64,000 bases of DNA from Rhododendron vialii (taxonomy: Eukaryota; Streptophyta; Magnoliopsida; Ericales; Ericaceae): NCBI RefSeq assembly GCF_030253575.1, contig NC_080560.1:11156501-11220500 (forward strand), read 5' to 3'. Below the pieces are notes generated by a model. The model saw only the letters and a program-made list of their open reading frames with translations, ran no database searches and was not told where the DNA came from. The position numbers and the translations under genes were made by a program. Within the stretch, counting starts at the first letter, position 1. Every line of letters begins with the position of its first letter. Positions 1-11,265 of the stretch are shown here, one piece after another.

Positions 1-147
1 TCCCATAAAGAAAGCAAACGGAGCGAAAATAACTCCTAAGCTAGCAAAACCTAAAAGTACAAAGACTAAATTTTAAAACAAAAAGTGCATCGAAAATGAA
101 GCGTATACCACTATCAAGAATGAATTTCGCTCTATGTGCCAAAAAAA

Positions 148-503
148 TAGGTTAAAGTACACGAAGATTCTCTCAACTATACTTTTTACTCATGGAGACC
201 CCTTAACATTTAAAATTGCACATGCAGGCCCCCTTAACTAAAACTGTTAACTAATCAGTACCCTTCTGTTAAAAAAACTGTTAAGATGAAGGGGTCCGTG
301 TGGACATTCTTTTTTTATAGACGAGGGAGTCAGTGTGGGCGATTTTTAAGGGATAGAATCATCATTTTCCATCATTCTGTTAAAAGAATTAGCTAATTTT
401 TTATTTCATATAGTTGAGGGGATCCGTATAGACAGTTTTCAATGTCAGGGGGTCTGCATGAGTAAATAAGATAATTGAGGGGGTCTTCGTGTACTTTCAC
501 CTA
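148..503. mobile_element. Fold-back MITE, Mutator-like (long inverted arms)
   Basis: The two ends are inverted copies of each other: the left begins taggttaaagtacacgaag and the right ends cttcgtgtactttcaccta. The similarity continues inward for about 80 bases per side around the phrases 'actcatg-agacccc' and 'aca(t/g)gcaggc'. There is no coding capacity. Long arms of this kind are typical of Mutator-derived MITEs, but the target duplication lies in an A-rich run and cannot be scored. The structure is clear; the superfamily is inferred. Confidence 0.7.
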
Positions 504-1208
504 AAAAATATGCCAAAAATAAAAATAAAAATGGTAAGATCCATGAAATTGGATTCAAAGAAACTGCCAAGAAAAAAAAGTCTTAAAAGTGAATCTGAAC
601 TGTTCAGTTTTCTTTTCTGAACAATTAATTTCCTATATCCTTTTCACCAGGCCTGAAAAACACGTTTTCCTACAACTACAAATTGGAACTAGAGTTCCAA
701 TTATGAAACCATGCTTGCCTGGTTGGAAAATTGCAGCTTTTTGGACGAATGCTCATAAAGGGAAGCAGACAGCATAATTAAGGGCTAATAAGTTTCCTCT
801 TTTGGACCAGTGCTTTGGCCAATGCAGATTAACCAAATTATAATAAACTTGGGTCTAAATCCTTCTTGGTTAAGTAAGGACTTGAGCCAATCCAACCTGT
901 CCGTTGACCTTTTACTGAAAAAGTGAGTAATTTTCACTACCTTTTATGGAAATATATTGAGTGCAAGTGTCTCTTGGCTAAAACTATTTACGTGGTTTTG
1001 GATCCCCTTTACAATTACTTTAATAATAATACAATCACTTGACATTCATACAATTAATAGGCCACATGAATATATGATTGTTAAGAAAGTCTTAGAAAAA
1101 CCCAATATAAATATTCTTCCGTATGATCTTGTGATTCCAACACTCTTAAAACTTACGCAATTTTGTTGGGCATGAGTATTTATCGCGGATCCTATAAGCA
1201 TTAGGTAA
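504..1208. other. Intergenic, nothing recognised
   Basis: AT-rich DNA with only short chance open frames. No exon-like coding, RNA gene or repeat was recognised here. Confidence 0.5.
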
Positions 1209-1478
1209 TTACTCTCTCTTTTCGTCTCATTTTGTTAGTCTATTTTTGTTATTCGCGTCGTTTTTTAAACTCTTAATATTATATCCCAATCTATAATCTT
1301 TTTTCATAATTTTGAAGACTTTGTATTGTAGACCCATCAAGAACTATTAAATAAGATCTATACTGTATTTTTATTTTTTTGAGATTCATGTTAAAATATA
1401 TTCCGTATAAACGATTGAAAACTAACACAAATATTTAAAAAAAGACAAACAAAATGGGATCGATAGAGTGAGTGAGTA
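1209..1478. mobile_element. Degenerate Stowaway-like MITE
   Basis: The left end (ttactctctcttttcgtctc, then attttgtta) is matched in inverted form by the right end (aacaaaatgggatcgatagag, then tgagtgagta). The interior is AT-rich and non-coding, and both ends abut TA. The inverted repeats have several mismatches, so this is an old copy and the family call is tentative. Confidence 0.5.
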
Positions 1479-2558
1479 CCATGTGTCAGTTCAAATTTCA
1501 CGAAGTATGGAACATAATTTTGCCCCCCTCATGTTTGGTTATTTCAGAGTTTTGTACAATAAGTGCAAGTTACCTTAGACTCTTAGACAATATATATCAA
1601 GCTTCAAAGATAGAAAAGGAGATAGGATGGTATCATTCTGCTACAAAAATCCAATTTCCAACTCATTGACGATGATACGCATATGCTTGAATAAGAAATG
1701 AGCCCATAGATATATGTGCACTTATTTGACCGTATGAGTCTATAACCATTCGATGCAAGTAAATCCCGCACGATAAATGTCAAATATTAACGGGGTGCGT
1801 GCCTAAAATAATTCTTGATGGCTATACATTCATGTCCAGATTTATGCTATACCCGCATCCAAGGCAACTTTGACAAGGAATTATTCATCACTGGAAACAC
1901 CCCTTTGCCTTGGATTCTCTGAATGGGCCAGGTGGCACAGGACTCTGCACATGGCCAGCCACCTAACCATAATGCCACTGTAATGAGAATGAGACCCCCA
2001 CACTCTCTCCTTCTTGGTCAATTCCCTTCCCAAATTGATTTCCATGCTCTCTTTTTTTTAAATGCAAATCTTTTTTTTTATTTTCATTTATGTAAAATTA
2101 TAAAACTACCTTTCACATATTTTTTCTTTCACACAGAAAAAGGATAATCATGTAATTTCATGTCCTTACAAAACAAAAACAAAAAAGAGTGCATTTGAAT
2201 AAATGGAGGTGTGAAAATCCATTGTCGTTCTCATTGCCTTCAAAAAAAAAAAACAAATACTCTCATTCTTTCTTTATCTTCTCCCCCATTTTTCACTCTG
2301 GTCTATTGCATCTCTTTTCGTAAATTTATAGCATCTCGATTTAAATCTCTATCAGTTGCTCTGCTCATTCCTGAAACATTGTGATTTTTTATTTTTTTTA
2401 ATACTTTAGAACAACCTATATTACCCTAACCCGAATCCAACCCGTCAACAAGAGTATAAACATCCTCGAACATAGGAATTAAACTTACAACCTCACTTCG
2501 CTTAAATACGGCCACACAACCGTCGGGACAACTGGCCCGGCTTCTGAAACATTGTGAT
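1479..2558. other. Intergenic, nothing recognised
   Basis: AT-rich sequence with poly-pyrimidine runs around 2230-2290. Short open frames here have no family resemblance that I recognise. A tRNA-like, SINE-like stretch may lie at about 2400-2545 on the minus strand, but its internal promoter boxes are too weak to call. Confidence 0.4.
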
Positions 2559-2771
2559 CAGGGGCGGATCCAATGTAGGCACAGGCAGGTCACATGACCC
2601 ACCTGAAAATATCGGGAATTTTTTTCTGAACACGGAAACACTAACGTTTATTTTTTATTCTGGTTATATTTTTCTGAACATATGTTCTCTTTGTATTGGA
2701 TTGTGAGTATTTTTATTAAATTTATGCTCGAAAAGTGACCCATCTGTCTGAATTTTCTGGATCCGCCACTG
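2559..2771. mobile_element. hAT-type MITE with 8-bp target duplication
   Basis: A 213-bp non-coding element has 14-bp terminal inverted repeats: CAGGGGCGGATCCA on the left and the inverse of CAGTGGCGGATCCA on the right, with one mismatch. It is flanked on both sides by the direct repeat attgtgat (2551-2558 and 2772-2779). An 8-bp duplication with CAG-starting ends is the hallmark of hAT elements. The copy is structurally complete, and the perfect duplication suggests a fairly recent insertion. Confidence 0.9.
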
Positions 2772-2779
2772 ATTGTGAT

Positions 2780-3449
2780 TTAGCTACCCAAAAGTATGGG
2801 ATCGCATTCATCTTATAAGAATGATGAAAACTAAGCTAGTCCAGGTAGATAAACATATCAGAGCCTAAATAATGAACGCTCCAAATCTTCAGAACGAAAC
2901 CCTGGATAGGCTCACGGACCAAATTGTCGGGTCCAATGGCCTCATCCACACCCCTTTAGGTGATTGGAGATGAGCCATGTCTGTTTTTCAGTACATGCTA
3001 TATGGAGCATCATTCAAAAACATTTGCAAAAAAATAGCTCGTTAAATGGATTATTCACTTTTAACCCATTTCAACCGGTCCAAAACCTGTCCGTTTGCCA
3101 ATCCTAACTAGTACTATATTCGTAGATGCGACCAAAGAGGCCATGAGATTATTGGTCGCTTTCATGCATGATGCCGTGGCTACTAAAATGTAATGCACGT
3201 TTATGTTAACTAGCGGTTTCCATCTTTGAGAAACCCATTTTTCTCTTTGCACGTTTCTTAATAACTTTCTTTATCTATTTCTCTCTACTTATTACCACTC
3301 ATTACATCAAAAATATTTTCCAAAAATGGGAACCGAACAAAGGCACTATATTTTTTTTTGGTTCAAGGTTTTGGTTGATGAGATTTTTTTTTTTTTGTAA
3401 TGCAGGGAGTAATGCATGTTTATGTTAACTAGAGTATTACATTATGGAA
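2780..3449. other. Intergenic, nothing recognised
   Basis: AT-rich DNA. A 63-codon minus-strand open frame at 3061-3252 has no recognisable domain and no splice or promoter context. Confidence 0.4.
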
Positions 3450-3588
3450 AATTCTAAAATCAACCCAATGGGCCGATAATAATGAGTGTGTAAATGTGTA
3501 ATAAAGGGTATATAAAGTACACCGAAATACGTATTTTCTTTGTCTTCTAGTGTGTTTATCGTCAACCCAGTAGACTGACAATAGCAAG
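3450..3588 (-). repeat. Copy A of a local ~140-bp dispersed repeat
   Basis: The reverse complement of this stretch matches 5306-5449 along its whole length: ctattgtca, a tcnactg(g/a)g motif, tgacgataa, actagaag, gtattt, ta-taccctt, cacatac/cacactc, and a final tgattttagaatttt. Each copy carries a related 'aaccca-tgg' motif at both ends. It looks like a short non-autonomous element; I do not recognise the family. Confidence 0.65.
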
Positions 3589-4940
3589 ACCGTTACATTA
3601 TTCATCAACGTGACTCGAATTGCTCAATTTGTATTGTAGTGCATGACGCGGCGGATAACTCAAAACAAAAAATCAAGTCAATCGGACATCGGTAACTCAA
3701 TTAACAAATCACATTTTTTTGGATTGGTTATTCGACATTGATGACAACCTCAGACAAATGTAATTTTCTGACTTTGTTTTTCATAAGCTTATCTAATAAT
3801 GTGTCAAGCTTAAAAGAAACGGATCAAATCACATTTTCAAACTTAGACCTGCACAAATGATCGCACATCAGCCTGCCGAGTAAGTATTTAGTAGTTTTAG
3901 GGCTCCGTCACGCGGTATCCAATACTTTTATTCACCACTCATTTTTTTTGGAGATTCATATACTAGTATTGGACTCCGTAAAAATATACGATGGATAAGG
4001 GTTAGGCATCAAGTGGCAATGCCGTGCCCAAGACCACCATATAAATTTTCCAGCCAAAGGCACAACGGGGCCCATTCCAAAATTAAGCAGCCGACACCAT
4101 CTTTCGGGAGTAGGGTTGGTAATGGGGATGGATGAGGGCCGGAGAGCACTATCCCTGAACCCCTTCCTCATTTCTGTCCCGATTTCCGATAAAGATTTGT
4201 TTTTTCCCTTCATCCCCACCCCAAATGGGGGAAGAGAATTCCCGTGGGAATTCGGGGATCTGAAGTTTTTATTAAAAAGAAAGAAAAAAATCAGATTTGC
4301 TGAACAATAGAGAGCAAAAAAGAAACTTTTAACGAATAAAAGATTCAAAACAAGATGTAGAACTTATAAAGGATTTTATAACTGAAGCTGAAGTAAAAAA
4401 AAAAACTTTTTATAGGTGAAACTGAAGTAAAATGAGCACAAGCTTACAATACAGACAACCAAACAACAAAGAGTAGTAGAGCACAAAAGGTGTGTGCAGC
4501 GGTGGAAAAGTGTTAAATGAGAGTGAGAATGAGAAGTACCCCTAGAAAAATATAGTAAGTAATACTAAAGAGTGTACATATATTTCGGAAAATCGGGAAC
4601 AGAACGAGGCGGGGAGCAAAAGGGGAACAGATTCTGGGCGGGAATATGTATATCACCGTCTCTTACCCCATCCCCGAAAATTTTCAGAAAAATCTCCAAA
4701 TCATACTCAATTCCCAAATAGATCTCCAAATCACCGATTCATTAGGGGCGGAGATCGGATCGGATGCGAACGGTCAGACAAAATGAAATAACCATCCCTC
4801 GGGAGAGTTGGGAATCTTGTGATATAAAATGGGTAAAGCAAGCAAGGAATTAATGCGGTGGAAGAAAGTGGAGGAAATGTCATGTAGAGAGACCGACCTT
4901 TGTGCTTTTCTTGATTTTCCCATTATGATGTCTCTATTTA
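3589..4940. other. Intergenic; G/C-rich 'gggaat/ccccatcc' low-complexity stretch
   Basis: No gene is recognised. Around 4100-4270 and 4590-4770 the sequence is rich in ggggat, cggga and ccccatcccc words. The open frames on both strands there (3956-4348 minus, 4116-4310 plus) mirror this composition rather than conserved coding. Such words occur in old hAT-like repeats in many plant genomes, but I see no clear termini. Confidence 0.4.
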
Positions 4941-5251
4941 CTCCCTCGGTCTCTCTGCTCATTTGTCACTCGTCTTGTTTCAATCGGATAAAATATTAAT
5001 TATAATTTTTAATTGATAACATTATTTATATGTAATATAGAATTTGTTCTATTCTAACCAGATAAAATACTAATTATAATTTTTAATTGATAATACTATT
5101 TATATGTAATATAGATCTTATTTAATATATCTCAATAAGCTCTTTTAAATAATATTTTCAAAATCACCTTAAAAAATTATAAAGTACAAAATATAATCAA
5201 TTAAAAAATGATATTATTCCAAAAGAAACTAAAGAATGGAGATGGATGGAG
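4941..5251. mobile_element. Stowaway-like MITE with an internal tandem duplication
   Basis: The element starts ctccctcggtc and ends gatggatggag, flanked by TA on both sides (4939-4940, 5252-5253), as expected for Tc1/mariner-derived Stowaway MITEs. Inside it, about 54 bases at 4988-5040 (ataaaatattaattataatt onward, to gtaatatag) recur at 5062-5114 with few changes, a 74-bp offset. The interior is AT-rich and non-coding. Confidence 0.75.
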
Positions 5252-5305
5252 TAATAAGTTATGGATTAATTTTTGAGTTTTTCCTTAGATAGTTTTTATA
5301 ACGAA

Positions 5306-5449
5306 TTTGCTATTGTCAATCCACTGAGCTGACGATAAGCATACTAGAAGGTAAGAAAAACATGTATTTCTATCTACTTTTTATACCCTTTAATACATAT
5401 TCACATACTCACTATTTTGTCAGCCTAATTGGCTGATTTTAGAATTTTT
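5306..5449 (+). repeat. Copy B of the local ~140-bp dispersed repeat
   Basis: Same unit as 3450-3588 in the opposite orientation, about 1.8 kb away. The pair could form a long imperfect hairpin if transcribed together. Confidence 0.65.
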
Positions 5450-5592
5450 CTTTTTTAAAATACTTGTGCAAAAGCATAATTTTTTTATTTTTGTCGATTT
5501 TCTCTCGTCCACAATTTGTTGCACAGTAACTACTGATCTGTTCTACTTCTATCCGCTGTGGCTAACCATCACCAGCCAGGCAGCCATCTCTT

Positions 5593-5595
<3 letters not shown>

Positions 5596-5631
<36 letters not shown>
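5596..5631. repeat. (CT)n microsatellite upstream of the TTL gene
   Basis: An uninterrupted TC/CT dinucleotide run followed by a pyrimidine-rich stretch to about 5670. It lies about 300 bp before the TTL start codon, probably in its 5' UTR or core promoter, where such Y-patches are common in plants. Confidence 0.9.
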
Positions 5632-5633
<2 letters not shown>

Positions 5634-5928
5634 CCGTCTTCCTCTCCGCCTGTCTCCTCTTCTTGTCGCTTCTTTGATAAACAGTGTCCAAAAACAGAAA
5701 CAGGAAACTTCATGCTCAATCAAACACTTCTTTTACTTCCCTTTTACATACACACACAGTGCCAATTTTTTTTACTAATAAAAAGTGTCCAAACCAGTTT
5801 ACGCGTATTTCGAACTAATCGTGGTAACCATAAAACTACCGTCAACTAGCAGACCCCAATCGGAGCCGGAGCAACTCTCCCTCCTTTTCAACTGACTACC
5901 AATTGAACATAAACACGTATTTGCAGCA

Positions 5929-8900
5929 ATGTCACATTCCGGGAAGCAATCACACGAAATGGGTCTCCAGTCTGGTAAATACGTATCTCCACATGTGAAA
6001 AAGTGCAATGGTGATTTGAAACCTGGTGATCGGAGATCAATGTCTAGTGGACCCCCACTGATCTACTCCGGCCAGTACAACACTAGCAGTAGCAGCAGCA
6101 GCAGCAGTGGAGGCAGTAGCGGTGGTGCTGGTGGAGCAACTTGCTTAACTTCTTCAGTCTCATCCCCAAACGCCACCTTGTACCCAACTGGCAACATCTG
6201 CCCCTCAGGAAAAATACTCAAATCCAACATGGGTGCCCGCACCAAAACCCGACCCGACAAACTGGGTTCGGGCTTGGCCAACTACGGTCACGGAAGCATA
6301 GTCAGGAATACCCATTTGGCCAGAGAATTGGGTTTGGATTGGGAGGAGTTGAAAAGGGCAGGGAATGAGTTGTACAGGAAAGGGAATTTTGTGGAGGCAT
6401 TGTTGTTGTATGATAGGGCTATAGCGATTTCGCCGGAGAATGCGGCGTGCAGGAGTAATAGGGCGGCGGCGCTGACGATGGTGGGGAGGTTGGGGGAGGC
6501 GGTGGCAGAGTGCGAGGAGGCTGTGAGGTTGGATCCTGCGTATGGCAGGGCTCATCAGAGATTAGCCTCTCTTTATCTCAGGTGAGTGAGTGAGTGAGTG
6601 ACCATTTGAATGGTATTATTTGACACAGTTGTTTGTTCCTTACATAGGGAATGTTTGTAGTCTTTGTTTGAAGTATGCAAAAACGTTTCCAAGTTTGTGT
6701 TTTTTCATCGATTTTGGTCAGTTTATTTGTTGTATTTTTCTTTTTTTGGTGTGCTAGGATTTGTTTGAATTGTTTGGTGGTTGGGTTTTTAAGCTTGGAT
6801 CACTATTGTCTTTGTTGAGCATCTCCAGCCCTTACTCATATCTGCGTAAAAGCGTCATTTGGTAAGGCTAAGCACAAATTCGACTAAGAGTTTTAGTCAC
6901 CCGATATTTGAGTAAAAAATCGAGTAAAACTCAATTTGATATGAGTTTGAGTCGTAGACTGGAGTGAGATTTAGGAGGTTTTCTGAGATTGTGGCTAATA
7001 AAAAGACGAGGAAGGGATGGAGATGCTCTTCTGCCTATCTTTGGGTGTTTTGGGTGTCTCTGGTCAATGCAGACAAGTTGTTAACTGTTGAATTCCAATA
7101 GTCTAGCTGTCTGAGTGTTGTGAAGTTCCTACAATTTGGAGACCACATGGGTGTAGTCGCCAGGGGCAATACAGTGACCCCAAATGCGCGTTTCAGTGCC
7201 TCTTTCGGTCTAGCTACCGTCGTATACTAATTGGCGGTGGCACTAATTCAGGTAATTCTCTTGAAATTTCTCCTCATTTTCTAGTAATTGTAAGAAACTT
7301 GATAGTGTGATACTTTTTATGAGGGATTTCACTGAGTAGGTTCTTTTTTGGTAAGTTGTATGACTAGCTCAGTTCAGGGAAGATATGCAGTTGCCTGTTG
7401 ATTTTAGTTTTTTGTACTACCTCTGGCCTAGTTCTTCATCAAATTGTGGCATACATTTTGGCTTTTCAGATTGAAGTTCAAAACATCATCATGGGGATGT
7501 CTATTTGACGTCTGCAAAATTATCAGATTCATGGATTACCTTTTCACACATGAAACCTTTTGGTTCGCCCTACAGTTCAATGAATGTGCTCTGTTCCTAT
7601 TATATTTAGGTCTATGGATATGGTGATATTTCGAGAATTTACCATTGCGCACAATTTCCATGATCAAGTCAATTGGATGTCAAATGGTCGAATCGCATGT
7701 AACCTTTGAAAAAGCTCATTGAGGTCTTCTTTTAATGCAATGCATGGGCTTCGATCCTTCAATAATCACATTACTTCTCCTTGATGGTAGCAAATATGTC
7801 ATTTTTTACGTGGAAAAGGCCCATATCAAAGAGTATGATTTGGATAGGGGATCGTCCTCTATCTGGCCATGAATCCCTTGGTTTTTTTAATGCTAATAAA
7901 AAATTGGTATTGCAACAGTCTTCAGATGTTCTTTTAACTCTGAACTGTATACAGGTTAGGACAGGTTGAAAATGCCCGTCATCATCTTTTTTCTCACACG
8001 CAACAGCCCGACAAAGCTGAGTTACAGAAACTTCATTTACTGGAAAAGCATCTTAACCGATGTGCAGATGCTCGAAAAAATGGTGATTGGAAGAGTGCAC
8101 TGAGAGAATGTGATGAAGCCATGGTGGCTGGAGCAGACTCTTCTCCTCAGGTAAAAAATCCAAAGCTTCATAATTGATATTTTCTTTAGGCTGCATTTGG
8201 ATCTTGGGGTTCTGTAGGGATTTGTGGAGAGCAAACAAAAAGTAAACAAACTGGTATTTTTAACGTAGTCAAGTTTTCCCCTTTATGTTCCCTTGATTTT
8301 GTTTTTTCACCCTCCAAAACTCCAAGAGCCAAACACAGCCTTAATTTGTATTAAAGAAGTTTAAGACTGCCTAAACCTGTTGAATCTTCAGTTCACAGCA
8401 TGTAAAGCAGAAGCCTTTCTGAAGCTTCACAAACTTGAAAATGCAGATTCTAGCCTATCAAGCATTACAAAGCTAGAACCTTATCCCACATCCTGCTCCC
8501 AAACAAAGTTCTTCGGCATGCTTTCTGAAGCTTATGTGCTCTATGTCCAAGCTCATGTTGACATGGCATTTGGAAGGTGAATCTCCAAGAATCTGGATTA
8601 TCTTTGAGTTCCAACTTTAGCGGTGAAGTTGAAGAAAAACTCCCGTCCCGTAAAAATAGGAGGAGTATATTAAAGATAGGGAGAAAGTGGGAAGTTCATT
8701 TAAGAGATGATGGTGTAGTTCTTTCTCACAAGAAAAACAAATGGAGAGAGTGGGTTGTCATAGGAGAGTTGGTGGTTCTTTTTCAAGTTTGAGCAATCTA
8801 AGCCTTTGATTTTTGGGCAGAAGACTTGGATTTCTCTGATTTCACTGCTAAAGTTTGAATAGTCGGCTCCTTTTCGATAGATGTGGATTTCAAATGCAAG

Positions 8901-10126
8901 GATTTGACATCCTTAACCAGTGCAGAGCAGCTCAAAATTATATTTATAACTTGCATATGGATTTTAACATTGAGTTTGGAAGCTTTAGCATGATGGATTT
9001 CTTACAAGGCCATAATAGGAGGGATTCTAAACATCCCTTCTATAGCATGATGGATAACTTGCATATGAAAACCTCATGCATTTTAGTTATGAAGTTGCTC
9101 CATTTGAAGTCCACATCTATCCAAACCGAGCCTTAATTTGGGAAATCCGATACAACTTCCAAACTATCAATCTTCTGAAAGGTAAATAGATGTTGCTCTT
9201 ATGGTGAGTGAGTGGGAACAGATGGTGGGTATCTTGCAGGTTTGAGAAAGCAGTTGCAGCAGCAGAAAAGGCTTGTCTGATTGATTTTAGCAACATTGAA
9301 ATCGCTATGCTGCTAAACAACGTCAAATTGGTAATAAGAGCTCGATCCCAGGGTAAAGATCTTTTTGATTCAGGGAGATTTTCTGATGCCTGCACAGCTT
9401 ATGGGGAAGGCCTCAAATATGACTTGTCCAACTCTGTGCTATATTGCAATAGAGCAGTTTGTTGGTCTAAGCTTGAACTATGGGATGAATCTGTTGAAGA
9501 CTGTAACCGAGCCCTCAAGATCCAACCAAACTACACCAAGGCCCTTCTTAGGAGGGCTGTCTCAAATGCAAAGGTGAATTCCTGCATCCATATATGAATC
9601 CTTACGGTATTTGAATAAATCCGGATTTCCTTGAGTCAATAGTCATTTGCTGGTTGTTTTTTTCAGGTCTGTTTGGTCTAGAATTGATTGAGTTTCTTAT
9701 CTCATTTCTCAGAAAACACGTAAAACTTGCTTGGTAACCAAACCAAAATACTTGTTTTCCAATTCTCGAAAACCGTCTTCAACTAAAAAAATGGAGTTAG
9801 ATATGAAAACAATGAGTGTTGCTGAGGAGGGTTGTGCAAAAGTTATTGTGAAAACAACTGAAAAGCTTTACAAGTTTTCCTTCCCTTGCGTCTGATTTTG
9901 TGATTTTTAGCTTGAACATTGGGCAGAAGCCGTTAGAGATTATGAGATCTTGGGGAGGAAACTTCCGGGGGATAACGAGGTTGCTGAATCTCTACTCCGA
10001 GCGCAAGTTGCATTGAAGAGATTGAGGCTGGAGGAATTTCACAATGCGAATTGCACTGGTGAACTGGAGGAAGTTTCTAGTCTTCATCGTTCTAAAGCTG
10101 CAATGTCTTCTCCCGGTGATTCTTGA
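5929..10126 (+). CDS. TTL-like tetratricopeptide-repeat protein, thioredoxin end truncated
   Basis: Five exons with canonical borders: 5929-6581, 7955-8150, 8392-8576, 9240-9573 and 9911-10126, giving about 527 residues. The N-terminus is disordered and Ser/Gly-rich. It is followed by the family-typical stretch GNICPSGKILKSN...GSGLANYGHGSIVR and TPR units (ELKRAGNELYRKGNFVEALL; FDSGRFSDACTAYGEGLKYD; LEHWAEAVRDYE). TTL proteins are cytosolic/plasma-membrane scaffolds linked to brassinosteroid, osmotic-stress and cellulose-synthesis signalling, and usually end in a thioredoxin-like domain of about 100 residues. Here the frame stops at TGA 10124-10126, straight after EEVSSLHRSKAAMSSPGDS, at the start of that domain. 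The TPR part could still be made. A (CT)n tract lies about 300 bp upstream. The family call is strong, the TTL1-4 class is not resolved. Confidence 0.88.
6817..7028. mobile_element. MITE in TTL intron 1 (GAGCATCTCC termini)
   Basis: The left end gagcatctccagccc is the near-perfect inverse of the right end gggatggagatgctc. The 212-bp interior is non-coding. This terminus is common in plant PIF/Harbinger- or hAT-like MITEs; no clear target duplication is visible. Confidence 0.75.
8188..8341. mobile_element. Small MITE in TTL intron 2
   Basis: The left end aggctgcatttggatcttgg pairs in inverted form with the right end caagagccaaacacagcct. The ~154-bp interior is non-coding. It lies wholly within the intron after exon 8150, so splicing is not visibly affected. 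Confidence 0.65.
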
Positions 10127-10717
10127 CACCTCTACTTTTCAGCATTCAACCATCCATGTATTTACTACTAAAAATTTTCAGTATTTCCTGCGTTATACCG
10201 ATGAATTTATTCTATAGCATGTCTTAACATCCTTATTGAAATGTGCTTTACCTTGTAGCATTCAGTTCATGCTTGGATCACTGATTTTTGCAGAGATTTA
10301 CCTAGGGAAAGGAAAATTGTAGGGAAATTTAGATTCTCTGCTTGGATGTCTTGTATCATTTTCTTCGCGATTTCATTTCGTTCCAAATAGCTCCACAAAT
10401 TCTTAAGGTGAACCTATTAGATATGCGAGAATTGGTACTCTCTTACTGCATATAGAAAACGGCAATACACGAGCTGGATTTGGTAGGATTCAAATGTAAT
10501 AGAGACTTCAGTAAACTTAGCAACATAACCGATGTGTTGTTCTATTTCCTATTGAAGGTGGGTGTGGAGGATAGCCCAGAACTAGCAAAAGCCGAAGGCA
10601 TAAGATTCGTTCCATTTTCCAATTTTCAACGTTTACAAAAATGGCGTCAAGGTGAGAAAGATGATCAGCCCTAGCCATCAGGGTTTGGAGTCCTTTTTGA
10701 GGCAGCAGAGTTTGTAG
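10127..10717 (+). pseudogene. Lost thioredoxin-like C-terminus of the TTL gene
   Basis: Downstream of the stop the ancestral coding is still readable. About 10127-10160 encodes YFSAFNHPC, matching the family's VHFKAASNxQC segment. About 10197-10220 encodes LRYTDEFIL, matching SRYPSINFLK. A final exon from 10558, after a good acceptor, encodes VGVEDSPELAKAEGIRFVP; then, in another frame, IFNVYKNGVKVRKMISPSHQ...FLRQQSL and TAG at 10715-10717. The frame change sits at 10612-10620, where ccatttt-ccaatttt looks like a 7-bp duplication: without it the motif reads VPIFNVYKNG. The family sequence is recalled, not searched. The domain appears dead here unless the assembly is wrong. Confidence 0.75.
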
Positions 10718-11265
10718 AACAAAGCCCAAGGCCTGTTTATTCGTGCGGCTCAAATTTCCGACATCAATTTCTTGCTTGAACTTGCATGAGGTGGATCACA
10801 ATGTCTTAGTCTTCTAGACAAAGAAACAGCGAAGAGAAATAGATTTCCGTTCATATCTAATTTGTAGGTGTAATTCCTCATTCTTGGTTAATTACTTAAC
10901 TGTCTGCAGATTCGTTTGACATTTATTTTCGAACCCATTGATATTTAATGGCCTCATTCAGTATATGGATTTATGTAACTATGCCATGGTTAGGAAGAAA
11001 GCACAGGTTGGTTGTCTGGTGGTGGTAGTCCTCCAATATTTCCGGTAGGTGAAACTGTTGATTGTGTTAAAAACATTGTTTTTTCTCCACAATGTTATCC
11101 ATTGCTCTTTGAACTTGTATACAATGTTCGCAGGCTGGGCTACTTGCTATAACAGTGGAGTTGCTTCATGTTATTTTTCCCTTTTTTGTGCCTCAACTCC
11201 CAAGTCTTTCTTTTCGGATGAGACTAGTGTATGCCACGTTCAGGAAGAAAGTGTAGTTTGGTTGG
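10718..11265. other. 3' flank of TTL, nothing recognised
   Basis: Probably contains the TTL 3' UTR and polyadenylation region. No gene or repeat was recognised before the solo LTR. Confidence 0.5.

Noticed and set aside
3956-4348. 130-codon minus-strand frame and its plus-strand partner
   Set aside because: Composition follows the ggggat/ccccatcc repeat words; no conserved motif or splice context.
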